Source of the DNA: Acanthaster planci
Taxonomy: Eukaryota; Echinodermata; Asteroidea; Valvatida; Acanthasteridae
Direction: 5' to 3'
DNA length: 64,000 nucleotides
Assembly (NCBI RefSeq): GCF_001949145.1
Contig: NW_019091370.1
Span: forward strand, 1,539,632 to 1,603,631
Shown here: one piece after another, positions 32,608-44,600 of the stretch
Numbering within the stretch: position 1 is the stretch's first letter
Layout of the letters: the number at the start of each line of letters is the position of its first letter
Notes under the pieces: model-generated
The model's input: only the letters and a program-made list of their open reading frames with translations
The model's database searches: none
What the model was told of the DNA's origin: nothing
Translations under genes and position numbers: made by a program

Positions 32608-34603
32608 AGTATATCACAAAAGCACAGGCCTACCAATTATGGCTCAATGTAGGCAGCCAACCGGTTCATACCAAATTCCAGCGGCCAAGGGCACGTTTAT
32701 CAACACCTAGGCCTGTAACTTGTGAATTTTTGTGAGCAGACCAAAGATTGGTACATGTATCCATAGCAACAAGAACAATCTCACACAGACCTAAGCCTGG
32801 TCACGCTTACTCTGATTTAGCTCGTCGTCTAGGGTAGTTGAGTTCGCATTCACACTCTTGCCAGCTCACCCATCCATTTAGTTCACACTACACTCATATC
32901 ATACTGTGACGCTCAGGAAATGATGCGTTTCAACATCCGTATGAAAACATGCCCTTGTCAGTTGGGGTGGCCTTACCTTTCTGTTGTATTGTGCTCAAAG
33001 AAGTAAAATTCAGTTGACATGTATCGCTGATAGCCATATTGACTGAAACATGCATCCCTACAATACATAGATAATGTGAAGGCATTATTGACTTAGTTTA
33101 ATTGTTGATTGAATCCTTACCCTGGTTTTTGAGTTTCACATCATTGGGTTAAATGAGCCAGAGGGCTTTTTTTTTTACTCAACATTTATTTCCGAATTGC
33201 AACGTATATATCAAGTTATACACAAGAGCAATAAATGAAAGATTTATGACTACAAGAGTGAATGTTTAATGAGACACTGAAATAAAAGGGGGCAAATACG
33301 GAGGCATATTCAGAAGACAAAGTCTTAGACAGGAATGCCTTATTAAGACAACGAGAAAAAACCAGACAAGGAAGACTGACGACAGATTATACATGAAAAG
33401 ACAATTGCAGTTCAATACAGTCAAAATAAAACAAGGACAAAACAAAACTATAAGTCAAAAGGTTAGGGAGGGGCCTTTATTCCCCCCGCCCCCTCTTTTC
33501 CATTCTCCACCCATGGCGATCAAGGAAGGCAAACATCTTGTACGTGTACATTGTATAGCCTGAAGTTTCTTTTTTTTTCATCCTTCTAAATTCCTTTTTC
33601 CATTCTGCTGACCGACCTCAGGATTTCATCTTAATCTTGGTTCCAAACCTGACATTTTAAAAGAGGAATTGTCTTGTACTCAAACCCCTCATTTTGTTCT
33701 TTTCATTCTTAAACATTTCAGGTCTTAGGCTTTGGTTGTAAATTTACTTGCAAGATCTGCTTTTAATACTCTACACAGATTGGAAAACACAGAGGGGAAG
33801 ATTTATTTCGGTCGCATGTTATTTCAGGACAGGAAGGACAGCTGTTATTTTTAATCTTGTCAACCAGATATCATGTTCAGCAAAGCTTGGACAATGTCAA
33901 TATTGCCGTTCAGTGGATTCATCCGTCATTTATCCATCATCTGGTTCAGCTAGGTTACAGCAGTCCAGATCTCTGGATTAATTAATCATTTCAGTCTGTG
34001 AAGGAATAGACATGGTTTTATAACATTCGTCCATCAGATCAATTTTACTAGTTGAGGTTTACAATACACAGGTATATGTACACAGTACCTTCAAGGTTGC
34101 AGGGTCACATCCAGACGTGTAATTAATAATGAAAACCCTAGAAAATCAATTAAGTCTGGCCTCGATATCCATCACAAAAAAACATTTACGACTTAATTAC
34201 AGTTACATGTTGTCAGGTTTTTCTCGCACATGTCTTGTTTTTGTTGAATAAACACATAAAAAATATATATATATCAGCTTCTTACCCAATATTTATGCAT
34301 ATGCGAATTCTATTGTAACATTTAAATAACTCAAATTTCCTCACTATAGAGTATGGGTTTTTTCAGGTGATTGTAAAATTTTATATTTGAGGTCATTCAG
34401 TCAGTGCACAATTCACAGCATTTAAAAAATTTTTTAATCATTTAATTACAAATTAAATATGATCTCCAAGCATGTCAGTTGTTTCCGAGATGCATCCCTC
34501 AAAAGATATTGCTCTGCCCCCAGTGGCATCAAGACGGATGCGCAGTTGTCGTATCGGGAGTTGTTGAATCTTTCCCAACTATTCCTCTTCCCTCTTGGCA
34601 CGC

Positions 34604-34627
34604 ACAGATCCTTGCTTGGATTTCCGC
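34604..34627 (+). promoter_or_regulatory. 5' leader motif shared with the first TPPP gene
   Basis: This block, beginning acagatccttgcttgg, matches 23664-23687 at 22 of 24 positions. Its distance to the start codon (41 bases) is close to that in the other gene (31 bases). Confidence 0.45.
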
Positions 34628-34667
34628 GTTTGGTGCACCAAAGCCACAAACTCTCCGCTCCTAAGCC

Positions 34668-36404
34668 ATGGCAGACGCCACACTGAAGAGAGTCTTCGAG
34701 GAGTACGCGGCCTTCGGACGCCCCGGCCAAACCAAAGACATAACCAGCAAGAATTTCACCAAGCTCTTCAAGGAGAAGGGGCTGATTGACAGCAAGAAGC
34801 TGGACGGCACAGAGGTGGATATAATCTTTGCAAGGTACGTTAGGAGTAGAGAGGAGGTGGGTTACATGAGCTCCCTCCCCCAAATGGGGTCGTCAGTTTG
34901 GAGAATGTGATTCAGTGATACTAACGTTGGCGCAGTAACTCTGTCAAACGCTTGGTTTTTCCATTGCATCCAAATGCAAATTTGTTTTTTTTTTCCAGTG
35001 TATTTCCTGAAAAGTCTTCCTCCTGCGTCTGAAGCAGAAATTTCCCTCTTCGACCCCTCTCAATACAAATGTTAGCCAACCTCGTGAGAAACCCAGAACC
35101 CAAAGAAATCGCAAACAACCTTTGAGAGAAGAAACCTACCAAAGAAATCAAGTTGGTGTGGCGGTCGTGTCCTAGCCGTCCGCCGCTGTAACCGAGTTGG
35201 AATACAAGTACAATTCCACGTAATGTTTGGGCATTAGTTAGTGGCATTGTTGTCTCCTTTTTCCTCTCTATTTATTCATTTTTGGGGGCTGGCGCTTGCT
35301 TCCTCTTCTTAAAGTTGAGTGGTACTCCACCGCTGTCTCTATTTTGACAAGATCCTTCAGCTTTCTGACTCAGCTTCCTATTGGTCCTTTTCAGGAACCT
35401 GTGATTTCAATCCCAGAATGGAATGGAGTAAATTATCAAACCAATTGTTTTCTCTTTCACTTCCATATTCAGGGCCAAAGGTGGACCAGGCAACAAGGTG
35501 TTGACCTTTGAGCTGTTCAAGAAAGCGCTGGTCATGGCTGGCAAATCCAAGTACGGCACTGAGTCGGACGAAAACACAGAAAAGATCAAAAGCAAGGTCA
35601 TAGCAGGAGGCGGGCCGTCCACACCCAACACAACGGTAGTTAAAACCTTCAGTGCATGTGCTGTGTCCTCTCATCAAAGCTTCCATTTTTCTCGAGGGGT
35701 TTCCACTTTTAGAGATCCGGGGAGGGGGCTAGCCATTTTTTCAGTGTCTCTTACGCAGAAATCTGTTTTTAGTGAGTTTATGAGCTCTGCACAGACAGCA
35801 GGGAGCCAGTCGGGAGCTCTAGATTTCACATAAACTTTTGCCTGGTAACCTGCATTTTCTAAGCACAAACTTGAATCAGCTTGGCATATTTATTGCTCAG
35901 CTTACCATGCCCTGAAACTAGTCCCGAGTGGTGCAGAAATGGGTACACTTAGATTTGATGCTGTACTTTGCCTAAATTGATCTAAGAGGATTATGAATTC
36001 TGTTCATTACCTCTCAATTTTACTCAAGATGAAAACAAGCATCCATTGAAAGTATACATTCATTTGTCCCACCTGCGGTCTCTTTACTTTGATTGTCAAA
36101 TGTATTTGACAGCAAAGTGCATTGCTTCAGTGATGGTGTTAATTCTCATCACAGAAAGCAATCACAGAAAAAAAAAAAACACCCTGTAAAATCTGATCCG
36201 GTGTCCCATAATTCCCTCCAGGGTACCTCCAGGGTCGGGGCCGTGGATAGGTTGACCGACACCTCCAAGTACACCGGCTCGCACAAGGAGCGCTTTGACG
36301 AGAGAGGCAAAGGCAGAGGCTTGGAGGGGCGGAAGGACCTGAAAAGAGATACAGGCTACGTGACAAACTACAAGGGGGAAGGGACGTACGACACCACACA
36401 CTAG
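34668..36404 (+). CDS. TPPP: tubulin polymerization-promoting protein (TPPP / p25-alpha), paralogue 2
   Basis: This is the second microtubule-binding TPPP gene, with the same three-exon structure and intron positions as the first: 34668-34834, 35473-35635, 36222-36404, giving 170 residues. Exon 1 encodes [19 protein letters not shown] through TEVDIIFAR. Exon 2 gives [19 protein letters not shown]. Exon 3 gives [29 protein letters not shown] and a tail ending GTYDTTH. Exon 3 is strongly conserved with paralogue 1 while exons 1 and 2 differ widely, so the duplication is old, unlike the recent repeats between the genes. The gene keeps the full p25-alpha core, with no truncation. A donor follows 9 bases past the stop codon. 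Confidence 0.95.
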
Positions 36405-36413
36405 ACAGGACCG

Positions 36414-37396
36414 GTGAGTCCAACGATCCTGCTGTGCCGTGGGAATAGATTTCTGCTAGTGTATTGGTTGAGAAAGGACTGTGTGACACGGAAGAAATTT
36501 ATCTAGACCACCGGTGGACCCCCTGGGAAGATTGGAAATTTCCAAACATCTGATCGTGTTGTGTTTACAGTTGAATGCTTGGAGTTGTGTACTCTTTCTC
36601 ATTTATTTATTTATTGAAGTCTTAGTTAATGAGGGTAAGCTCCACCAATGCACAGCACTGCTGTCCAAAGAGGCCCTCAATGAAAATACAATCAGTAAAA
36701 ATAAAAATTATTATAAAAACCATTCCACTTAAAAAGCACAGCAAAAAACAGTTTCCTTACAATGAAGTTACATAGAACATTAATACGGGAAAGAGAAAAA
36801 TTGTAAATAAATCAAACTTAAAATACAAATAGACAAAAAAATGAGATCATTGGCAGACCTTTAGAACAGGTTCCGGATCGCACACTATTGTTAATAAGAT
36901 AAGATGACATGATTAATTGGTTCGATGACATAGTTTGGCAAATAATTCAAATTGTCAGTTAATTATCTGAATTGAAATATGTGCAGGCCTTGATATGCTT
37001 CTCATGTATGTCGAATGGCACTTTAATGTGCAATCTGCATGATCTGTTTTTATTAACCTTCAAGCAATGGACTGCATAAAATGCAGACACTATGCTGTGT
37101 GGCTTGTTTATGAGAGCAAGACAGAAACATACGCATATCAAATGTGTACGAGACCTACAGTTTTTCCAGCGGAATGTGCACAAAAGTCACACCATTGAGA
37201 GAAATGCAGATTATTCCCCCCTCCCCCGGTTCTGTATGTTTCTAAATGTCATTTCTTTGTTTCGTATTCACCAGGATGACTGCTTGATGACTACTATTTT
37301 TCTAGTGTACGATCCTCAAGGTGTCATCAACCCTGATCGCTGAACCTTGTACTCAAAATGGAGTGATGTTTGTCACTAAGTTTGCTCTTTCCACAG
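36414..37396 (+). other. candidate 3' UTR intron of TPPP paralogue 2
   Basis: The donor G|GTGAGT starts at 36414, 9 bases past the stop codon. A strong acceptor, tttgctctttccacag, ends at 37396. The position relative to the stop matches paralogue 1. AATAAA signals at 38267-38272 and 38564-38569 could end the spliced transcript. No transcript evidence was available. Confidence 0.4.
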
Positions 37397-40300
37397 CTTG
37401 GTTGATCAGCCTGCTAAGATGACATGAACTACACGTTGAAGCTGGTTGGACACCTGGCAGGGCTCAACATTTCAATTTTTCTTCCCAATAATTAGTAATC
37501 AAAAGAATCTTATTGTGCAAATGCTATCACACGCACAAATTCAAAACGTTTTTGGAGCAGGAATTCGTCATTCCAAGCATTAGATACTGACTGTCCGGTC
37601 TGTTGGTTTTACCCATTGGCCTTGCAGTAATATCCCTGTGCCAACATTAGATAACCCTATGGTGTATTACCTGAATGATAGGTCTAGTGTCTGGTTAATC
37701 CTCTCCCGACAAGAACTCATCACGTGAAAAGGAAGGTTCACCCCCTTTTCTTTAAGCATAAACTCAATGGATAATTTATGTGTGTGTTTCCATTGACTGC
37801 TAGTGCCTGCTATTCAATATCTGTGCCGTTCTCAGATCAGGACTGATGACATGGTTAAAACTTCCAGGGACTACGTAGCGACAGTAATACAGTAATCATC
37901 GAGTCTGTTTGTTTCCATAGCAACTGATACCTAGCTTTAGCTGAATTTCATAGTTTGACTGAGAGTCTTTTTCAGCAGATGCCCCTGTCCACTTTCCAAA
38001 TTTTTCCTTCCGCAGTTTTTAATCGTGCTCCAGCTCTGAAATTTCTTGTACAGATTTCTAGTGGAGTGTAGTAAGAAGCAGTTTGTTTGAATTATGTGGC
38101 AATCGTGAACTCTTAAATTTGATAGGTCGTGTTCCTAAGTTCCAACAGTAATTAATTGAAACAGCTCGATAATGAAATTCTATTGATTTTGATGATTACA
38201 TTGAAACCAAAACTAAATTTGAACTAATTTTTAAGAGAAAGACAACAAATTCACCAAATATTTTGAAATAAATTATTGTTTTTTTTTATCACGATTATTT
38301 TAAGTGCACCTTTACACAAACTTATGCAAAGATATCGATATGCAAGTCAACAAAAACCAAATGGAGAATTTATTTTGTCTACTATTCCTGTCTTTCATTT
38401 GCTCAAGACCAAGATTTGGCTTCAACTGAGACTACCACGCTGCCATAAATATTCATGAAAAATGTCACAACAAAAAGTGTGACCGATAATTTTTTTTTTT
38501 TTGCTCAGATGAATTTAGCCTTCATCAATACGTTTGTCAGCTTGTAGTGTAATAATACAAGCAAATAAAATGAAACCATACGCAGTCCTTTTTTTTCTCT
38601 GTAATAACAGCCGATCTCCTTGCCAGTTTTCAAAATAACTACTGCTTTTTCAACCTGGTAAGTCTTAAATCTTCCCATTTTTATGAAACACCCTGGAGTT
38701 AGTGTTAAATGAACACTGAATTCTGAAGCAACCTCAATACATGTTTTGTGCCTTGAACAAAAATAAAATGATTACATCATATTTCATATTCTTATAAATA
38801 GAAACAAAGTATATACATGGACGTGCATAAGTTTACCGCTCGTAGATAAACAATAAAAGAAAAAAGATTGTTTTAAAGTTTGGCTGCTGTCTTATGCAAT
38901 TGCTGAAACCACGATACTTGCTGGGCGTCTGCTTACGTTTTAACCAGGTGCAATGTGATTTCCAATATTTTCAGACGACTCACTCCAGCAGACTTGCCCG
39001 ATGCAGTTTTATTTCAATTCGATCCGAGCTTGTCATATTATGAGAAGGATGTATTTTGACACTTGCATTATTCATGGCATGACTTCTGCAGGCTGTATTT
39101 TCTTTTTTGTAGTTGTTGAGGTATTTATGAAGACTTGTATTTGTTCTTTAAAAATGCTGTTATCTTTCCGTACTTGCATGCTGCTTTATGTGACCAAATG
39201 TGGGCAGTTAGCAGGGTTAAGATAAAAAGTAGAGCAGAATTAATGCTACTTCCTTCAATCTAATATTCATATATTCAAATATTATTTACATGTGTGATAT
39301 TATTATGCAATGAGGTAGAAAAATGTGCGCAGCTCTAACGGATAATGTGATCTAAAATTGTGCAGCTTTCCAAATATTAAGTATAATCAGCCGCTTCTAC
39401 TGTTGCATTGCAGAGCAGGATTGAAGTGCTGGAAAAAATTTATTTTGTTATTTCTACGGCCAATTACGACTTGAGTGGCAGCCCTAGCTTTGAGAAATTG
39501 AAGGGAAAATAATCAGATAGAAACCTATTTTACTGAGTTCTGAAAACAAGCAGAAATTCCCTGCAATTTTTGACCTATCAGAAATAATGTGTTTACACCG
39601 ATCGGTACCACCTCTTGAGATTTAATTGTCGATTATTCTTCTTATGGGCTTTGTCGTGTTTGTAGCATGGATTTTAGACATGAAATACTTTGTCAATTTT
39701 TTGGCCTGTGAGGGTAGATTTGCCAACAAATTTAAATCCACCGGAATTGTACACTTTGGAAGCTTCATAGCATCAGTGCTCAATTGGTCTAAATCCAAGG
39801 ACAGGAAAAAGAATATTTCACTGGTGCTCAACAAATCCTGAGATTTTAATGGATCTTTTTAAAGGTCTAAGAAAGGAAAGGCTTTGGGATTTGTTTACTT
39901 GACAACTTGAATTCTCCAAGTTCAATCAATTTTTTTTCATTTCCTCAAGGGGTTAGAGTTCAACCGAACCAATGTTCTTTTCAGCATGCTTTGCAATTCA
40001 AAAGGTCATTTCTGCAATGGTAAAAAACAGGTCAAGTACGTAATCTCAGATTGAGCAATTCTATTTTTAACAGTATTATTATAAAACTTTCCTTATATGC
40101 ATTGAAAGTAGTGACATACTTCAAGTTATTTTTATCATTTTGTAGACTACAATTGGGTACCCTTTTTTTAATTTCATTGTGAACTTCGCTGCAATTTTGA
40201 ATGCTAAGTCTGCAATAAAACTTTGAAGTAACAAATATTTGGATCCTGGATGGTAATGGTGTTGTTAACATTCCAATCTGAAAAAAACCAGGACAATCTT

Positions 40301-41698
40301 CACGAGCCAAGCTGGACAAAAACCAAGATACCACAGGATGAGGAAGTTGCTTTACAATTGTCCAGTGGACAGGAAAAAGGATTCACACTTAAAGTGATGT
40401 GGTGTTGTGTTAAACAATCAGTATATTTTTTCATTTGTGACGTTTGAGGGAATTTCATATTGAATTTCCCTAATTTTTTTTTTACGGAAAAGCTTGTAAA
40501 CATCAGAAAAATCAAATCCACTATTTACTTGAACACTAGTTTTATTGAACATTCAACACTTGAAGGTACGAGGGTGGTCATTCTTAAGTTGTGGTCATCT
40601 AGTCTCTTGAGGTCAATAAGTTATGCACACAACTAAAGCCTGTTTTGGAGCAACCAGTGTGAGTCTTATTCAGAATTCTGACCCATGTTTGTATGTTTGA
40701 CTTTACGCTAATAATCAAGAAACAAAAGTACCAGAAATCGTGGAATCAAACACTTTGACAACAGTTAATAGACGGAGGGCTTCAAAGTCCTACACACTAC
40801 GTGTATTTACACATTCCATTAAAATCTGCAAGAGAGTCTTTATATGGTCTAAAAAAGCCCAGGCAGAGCTTACATTCTGATAATTCTGAAGCTTTCGATT
40901 TCACTGCCCCTTTCCAAACAGGGCATTATGCTCTAAAAAGGCCTTTTATTCAGCCACTTCTGCAATATTTACAAGTGGCGCCTGAACATGGTGCATTATG
41001 AAGACAGCATAAATTGTCGTAAAAAATGTGACATGCCGACAAAACTGAGAAAGTTCGGGGCCCTGACACTTCAACCCAAGCAGAATCTTTTTTTCAGAAA
41101 TAAAAACGGCATTCCAACAAATAAAGCAGGAGTTCGTGTTATCACAGGAAATAAATACCTAAGGCCCCAGAAGACAACAAACTCGGACTGATCAAAATCA
41201 ATGACGTGTTTTAGAGAGGATTTTGTAACATTTTTTACATGCCCACCATTTCCAAACTCTTATCAAATAACTTGTCCTAACCTTGTGACATGCTAAATCC
41301 ACTAGAGGGCGCTTTCACATTTTCTAGGTAGTTTCAATACGGGGTTCAAGATCTGCAACCAGTTTAGACACACAATCTTTTTAAAAACTCATCACAGTTG
41401 CAAAGTTGAAGACTGAAAAAAAAAAAAATTGTCAATTTTTAAAATTATTAATGGACACTTCGGGGGTACTGTATGAAAAATAACGCCACTTTTAGAGTAA
41501 GTCGCAAATCTCTACTCTCAACATTGAAAAGGACTTTGTTTCAATTTAGTCAACTCTACTCTTCCGAGGGTGGATAACGAATTTAATAAGTCACCCTTGC
41601 ATAAATTCCCACTTGAAATATTAGAGATTTGTGCCCCTTCCAAAAAATTCTAATTTTCTCTGTTGCCCAACAAACATGAGCGGGGGGGGTTCCTAACA
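37397..41698. other. region between convergent TPPP paralogue 2 and CYC1
   Basis: This is AT-rich DNA with the likely distal 3' UTR of TPPP paralogue 2 on the left and the CYC1 3' UTR on the right (a weak minus-strand ATTAAA lies at 41582-41587). Short open frames have no recognisable family. Apart from homopolymer runs I see no structured element here. Confidence 0.5.
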
Positions 41699-44600
41699 TC
41701 AATGGCTGGGGGCGCGGTAGGCGATCTTCCGCGACTTCAGCACCGACCACTTCTGCCGTTTCACGTAGTAGGAGGCGCCGAGTAGCAGGGACAGGATCAT
41801 CAGCGCCTGTGAGGCAGACAAAAATGTGAGCAAAGCCGTGCATTGAAACCTCGCAACGTTAGCAACTCCTCGCTGTGGTACGACAGTGGATTCCTACCCC
41901 CCTCCAGTTTTCAGTGAGAATTCTGCCATCGTTTTTTCAAGGCTGCACCTTTTCCTAAGGCCACACTTTTGAAAGTTTCGATGAACGATCCACCAACTGT
42001 TTTTTTCCTTTCCCAAATGGGAGAGAAAATGCAATTTGGGAGAATTTTTAAGTTAAAGAGAAAACAAATATCAAAATTGGAAAGTAGAATCAAGGGGTAG
42101 CAAGGCAGGGACAAGGTGACAGAAGATGCCTATTTGTGGCCTGAGAGAAGTTTCTCTTAATTTCTAGAAACCAATAAACCTCTCGTTTCTAGCTGCCTCG
42201 ACGGGCCCAGCCTGGATCTTAGCTTACCTTAAGACCCATTCTTTTGCGCTGGTCATGCTCTGGTTCGGCGGCCCATCGCAGGAAGGTCGATACGTCCTTG
42301 GCCAACTGACTGAGTGTCGCAGGAGTGCCTATGGGTCGGGGAAAAATAGTCAAAATGAGGGCGAGACGAGCGGTCAAACTCAATTTCAAATCAGAAGTTG
42401 CAGAGTCACATTTTGAATAGCGGTCACATTCAGCACGTAGGACACACTTTCATTCTGCCAATTGCAGCTACGCAATGCTGGGCACCAGACCCAAGAATTA
42501 TGGCAAAAATTCATACCTGTGAGCAACTTGTCAGTACCTGCACACGCTCCGATAAATGAAAAGCAAACTACTAACGACAATTTCCAAATATGTATTGTTA
42601 CACACATCGCTTGACATTACCTTCTTTCACTGTTTGCTTTAAAAAAACAGCTCGCCAGAAAAGAATTACTCTACTGGGAAATTAGTCCCAGAATTATATT
42701 TGAATCAAAAATGCTCTCAATATACAGTTGTGAGTAACTTTACAGAGAGCAGCAAGTGTGGGACTGCACCTTTCAGAATGGGCTTATTACAATCGGAGTT
42801 GCACGGACGACGAACCTGCTTCTATGCAGAAGTTTGTCTTTGACCCAACTTCTGAGACTGCGAACAGTGTTTATTTCCCACTTACCGTCTTCATACTCGA
42901 TGATCTCGTTGTACAGCGCCGGCGCCATACCGATGGCCTGGCCGGGGAAGTACGGGTTGTAATACAACGGATCCTGGACGTCCACACCGGCCGGAGGATC
43001 GCAGTAGCCAGTCAGTAAGGAGAAGAGGTAGTCCTCATTGCCGTGGCGAGCGAGGGCGATGTAACTCAAATCCGGCGGCAGTGCTCCTACAATTGCACAT
43101 TTTGAAAAATGAGTGCTTGTCGATACAGCGCATCTCTTGCATATTCATAAACAGATCTATGAATTTGATTGGTCCTTGTCCCTGATACTTTTGGCCTGCA
43201 CGTGTGCGGGCTTTCATGAGAGACAAGCAAGACAAATGCTAACCAGACTAAGAGAAGATTGTCACAGAACTTGTTCGCCATCGACTACGCTCAGCTAGGT
43301 ATAGCCCAACAAAATCCAATGAAATTTCCAAACTTTGGATAGTATGTTCAGACAAAGAGATAGAATTACATATTTACTTAGAAACAAGGTATTAAAATAA
43401 AAATTTTATATGTCAATAAGCACAATGAGCTGCCAATAAACTGACTGTAATACTGGTTGGAATGTCATAATCAAGGACAAAACTTCCTTTTGATCTCTTC
43501 GTGTGAAATTTTAACACATACCCTAACCTCAATTTGGAAAATTGCTTTACCCTGATTGGCTGCCCTGGCTGCTTCATCGTTGGAATACGGTTTGGGGAAG
43601 TAATCGGACAGCTTACCAGGACGCTCAAAGTATTCACCCGACTCGTCGGGCCCATCTTGGAACATATACTGTGAAAGACAAATTGATCAAGGATGCAACT
43701 TTCGTTTATGATTCGCACCAAATTCTTTCAAAGAAAGAGAACGATTAATCACAAGCAATTATGATCACCACAGCATAAGCATCGGAGTATAAGATCAACG
43801 TATCAATGGTTTGAAGAATTTGTAGTTTCAGCATTCTGAAAACAAGCTCAAGTACTGAAGTATTGACTCAAATAGGCTATGGAAAAAAGTTTAATCTGAA
43901 ATATTAAATTTATACATTGAGAATAGAATTCTACGAAAAAAGTTCTCCAAGGAATTCAAACACTGCAATAATGTTTAAGGAAATTCTCAATGGAAACTCC
44001 TCTCCTAAACACACCCTGAGCGTAACTCAATGCCTAACAATCCAAGGATTTTGGAGGATTCAGGAGGGTTTCAAACCAGAGTTTGTTTGTCAGGGTTCCT
44101 AGATTTGCGGCTCACCTCCTCGGCCAGGGCCTTGGCTTCGTCCTCCGTGTGGGTCACGCCCACCAGGTTCCTGAAGGCCAGGTACTTCATGCTATGGCAG
44201 GCCGAGCACACCTCCTTGTAGACCTGGTAGCCCCGGCGAAGACTGAGTGGGCCAACATTTTTTTCAAAAACTGGTCAGTGTGTGAAGATTGCAGGATTTG
44301 TGGGCTCTGTACATTAACTTCAGGCAAGAATCGCTGTGCGGGTTTGAGGACGGAGCTTTCATGCCACATGTTGAACGGCATTCACCCCATGTCTACACAT
44401 TCAATGCAAACCTTCACATGACTTATCGCGCGTTGTGGGAGCTGCTTAGTTTGTCAAAACAATTTAGATACATTAACCCTCCTTTAGTTTTACAGTACAA
44501 ATATGCACAAGTGCCCAAGGTCACTCTCTTGCATGTTGGTGCAGTGCACAACACGACACAGCTGTGCTTCTTTGAGGTGTTTACCGAGTGACCCAAAGAG

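Larger units (their letters stand above)
25906..34603. other. region between the two TPPP genes: 3' UTR of the first, then duplicated repeats
   Basis: This 8.7 kb holds the 3' UTR and probable 3' UTR intron of the first TPPP, the GACGCCTCATAAGTC repeat block with a tRNA-like sequence (26985-27420), a 445-base tandem duplication (28461-29358), a ~1.4-kb tandem duplication (29457-32350) and a SINE (32455-32607). From 32608 to 34603 I see a T-run with a possible reversed retroelement end near 33170-33480 but no gene. Confidence 0.55.
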
